Assembly (NCBI GenBank): GCA_048595745.1
Contig: CP184361.1
DNA: 64,000 nucleotides
From: Aquipseudomonas alcaligenes_A
GTDB lineage: Bacteria > Pseudomonadota > Gammaproteobacteria > Pseudomonadales > Pseudomonadaceae
Direction: 5' to 3' (one strand)
Of the stretch, positions 63,659 to 64,000 are shown one piece after another (the stretch's first letter is position 1; each line of letters begins with the position of its first letter). Position numbers and translations under genes: made by a program. The notes under the pieces are model-generated. The model saw only the letters and a program-made list of their open reading frames with translations, made no database searches and was not told the origin of the DNA.

Positions 63659-63719
63659 AGCCAGCCCGAACGGGGCGGGATTATACATGCCGGACTTCGC
63701 CCCCCGAAGCTGGCTTTTT
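63659..63719 (+). terminator. Long hairpin with T tail just upstream of the FliK-like gene
   Basis: AGCCAGC (63659-63665) pairs with GCTGGCT (63709-63715). Inner arms CGGGGC and GCCCC also pair, and TTTTT (63715-63719) follows on the plus strand. This looks like an intrinsic terminator or attenuator, but no plus-strand gene lies upstream. It would stop a transcript entering from the left only 19 bp before the next start codon. Confidence 0.4.
63680..63685 (-). promoter_or_regulatory. -10 element of the ccm operon promoter
   Basis: The minus strand reads TATAAT exactly at 63685-63680, about 90 bp before ccmA. No good -35 is seen at 16-18 bp. It lies in the loop of the hairpin described for the other strand, so the two signals share the same DNA. 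Confidence 0.45.
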
Positions 63720-63738
63720 GACAGGGTGTGACCCGGCC

Positions 63739-64000
63739 ATGGCAGAAATCAGCAGTCCTCGCCCACTTCCCGTGACGCCGCCGGCCGGTCGCCCCGCCCC
63801 GGTCAGCGCCGCGGATCTGGCGGTAAAGCTGCTGCAGCCGCTGGACGGCCTGCTCGCCGCCGGAGAAACCGCCAAGGCCGAGGTGGTGGCGGCGAAGGAA
63901 ACCGCACAAAGCTTCCAGCTGCTGCTCAAGCTGACGCTGGACAGTGGCAAGCAGGCGACTCTGGAAGCCAGCAGCCCGCGACCGCTGGCCCAGGGCACGG
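63739..64000 (+). CDS. FliK-like flagellar hook-length control domain protein (partial, 3' end outside window)
   Basis: The frame is open from the ATG at 63739 to the window end, giving 87 residues. The sequence is rich in Ala, Pro and Gln with LLQPLDGLLAAGETAKAEVV and LLLKLTLDSGKQATLEA. The position beside ccmA, where P. aeruginosa has a FliK-domain gene as I recall, is the main support. The diagnostic C-terminal domain is not in view, so the function is not established. Confidence 0.5.
   Translation, partial: MAEISSPRPLPVTPPAGRPAPVSAADLAVKLLQPLDGLLAAGETAKAEVVAAKETAQSFQLLLKLTLDSGKQATLEASSPRPLAQGT

Overview
This is a GC-rich Pseudomonas chromosome segment. The evidence is a full set of Pseudomonas-type neighbourhoods: the alginate operon, a tandem duplicated cbb3 oxidase locus followed by ccoGHIS, hemN, anr and apt, a dnaX-ybaB-recR operon, smc-zipA-ligA, and ccmABCDEFGHI. 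Several proteins match my memory of their P. aeruginosa counterparts closely. The alginate operon lying beside aer, and the imuA-imuB-dnaE2 cassette lying next to dnaX, differ from the P. aeruginosa order as I remember it, so another species of the genus is likely. There is no tRNA, rRNA, CRISPR array, insertion sequence or prophage. One RNA gene is present (4.5S RNA, ffs).

Layout. 1-9138 (minus): alginate genes algD-alg8-alg44-algK-algE-algG-algX, with algX cut by the left edge; most later genes overlap by 4 bp. 9139-9831: an unusually AT-rich 693-bp divergent control region with repeated short motifs, ending in a flagellar sigma-28 type promoter for the aerotaxis receptor aer (9832-11397). 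11442-25549: a hydrolase, then two cbb3 oxidase operons (the first has an Anr box and lacks ccoQ; the second has ccoQ and no visible Anr box), the oxidase assembly genes ccoGHIS plus a TauE-like membrane protein, and hemN with a perfect Anr box. 25596-27487: a coiled-coil protein of unknown role, anr itself, and apt. Oxygen sensing, high-affinity respiration, copper delivery and anaerobic haem synthesis are therefore grouped together.

27604-36785: an acyl-CoA dehydrogenase, an iron cell-surface signalling set (Fur box, FecI-type sigma factor, FecR-type anti-sigma factor, TonB receptor with an N-terminal signalling domain, terminator, PepSY protein, secreted HExxH protein), a GlxA/FtrA-type regulator, a rhodanese and a GNAT acetyltransferase. 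36787-45256: recR, ybaB and dnaX (with a perfect 10-unit hexanucleotide repeat), then the SOS mutagenesis cassette imuA-imuB-dnaE2 behind a LexA box. 45372-48618: ffs, a chemoreceptor, a frameshifted membrane-protein gene, an HU-like protein and a small lipoprotein. 48655-55556 (minus): ligA, zipA and smc, with a second LexA-like box before zipA. 55731-63589: an HD-domain protein, a small lipoprotein, and the cytochrome c maturation operon, which supplies the c-type haem proteins CcoO and CcoP. The right edge cuts a FliK-like gene.

No wholly new system is evident. The best leads are control signals and sequence evolution: gene conversion between the two oxidase operons, a possible SOS link to cell division at zipA, Hfq/Crc-type CA motifs in three leaders, the dnaX repeat, and a metallopeptidase-like lipoprotein or secreted protein joined to the iron-signalling genes.
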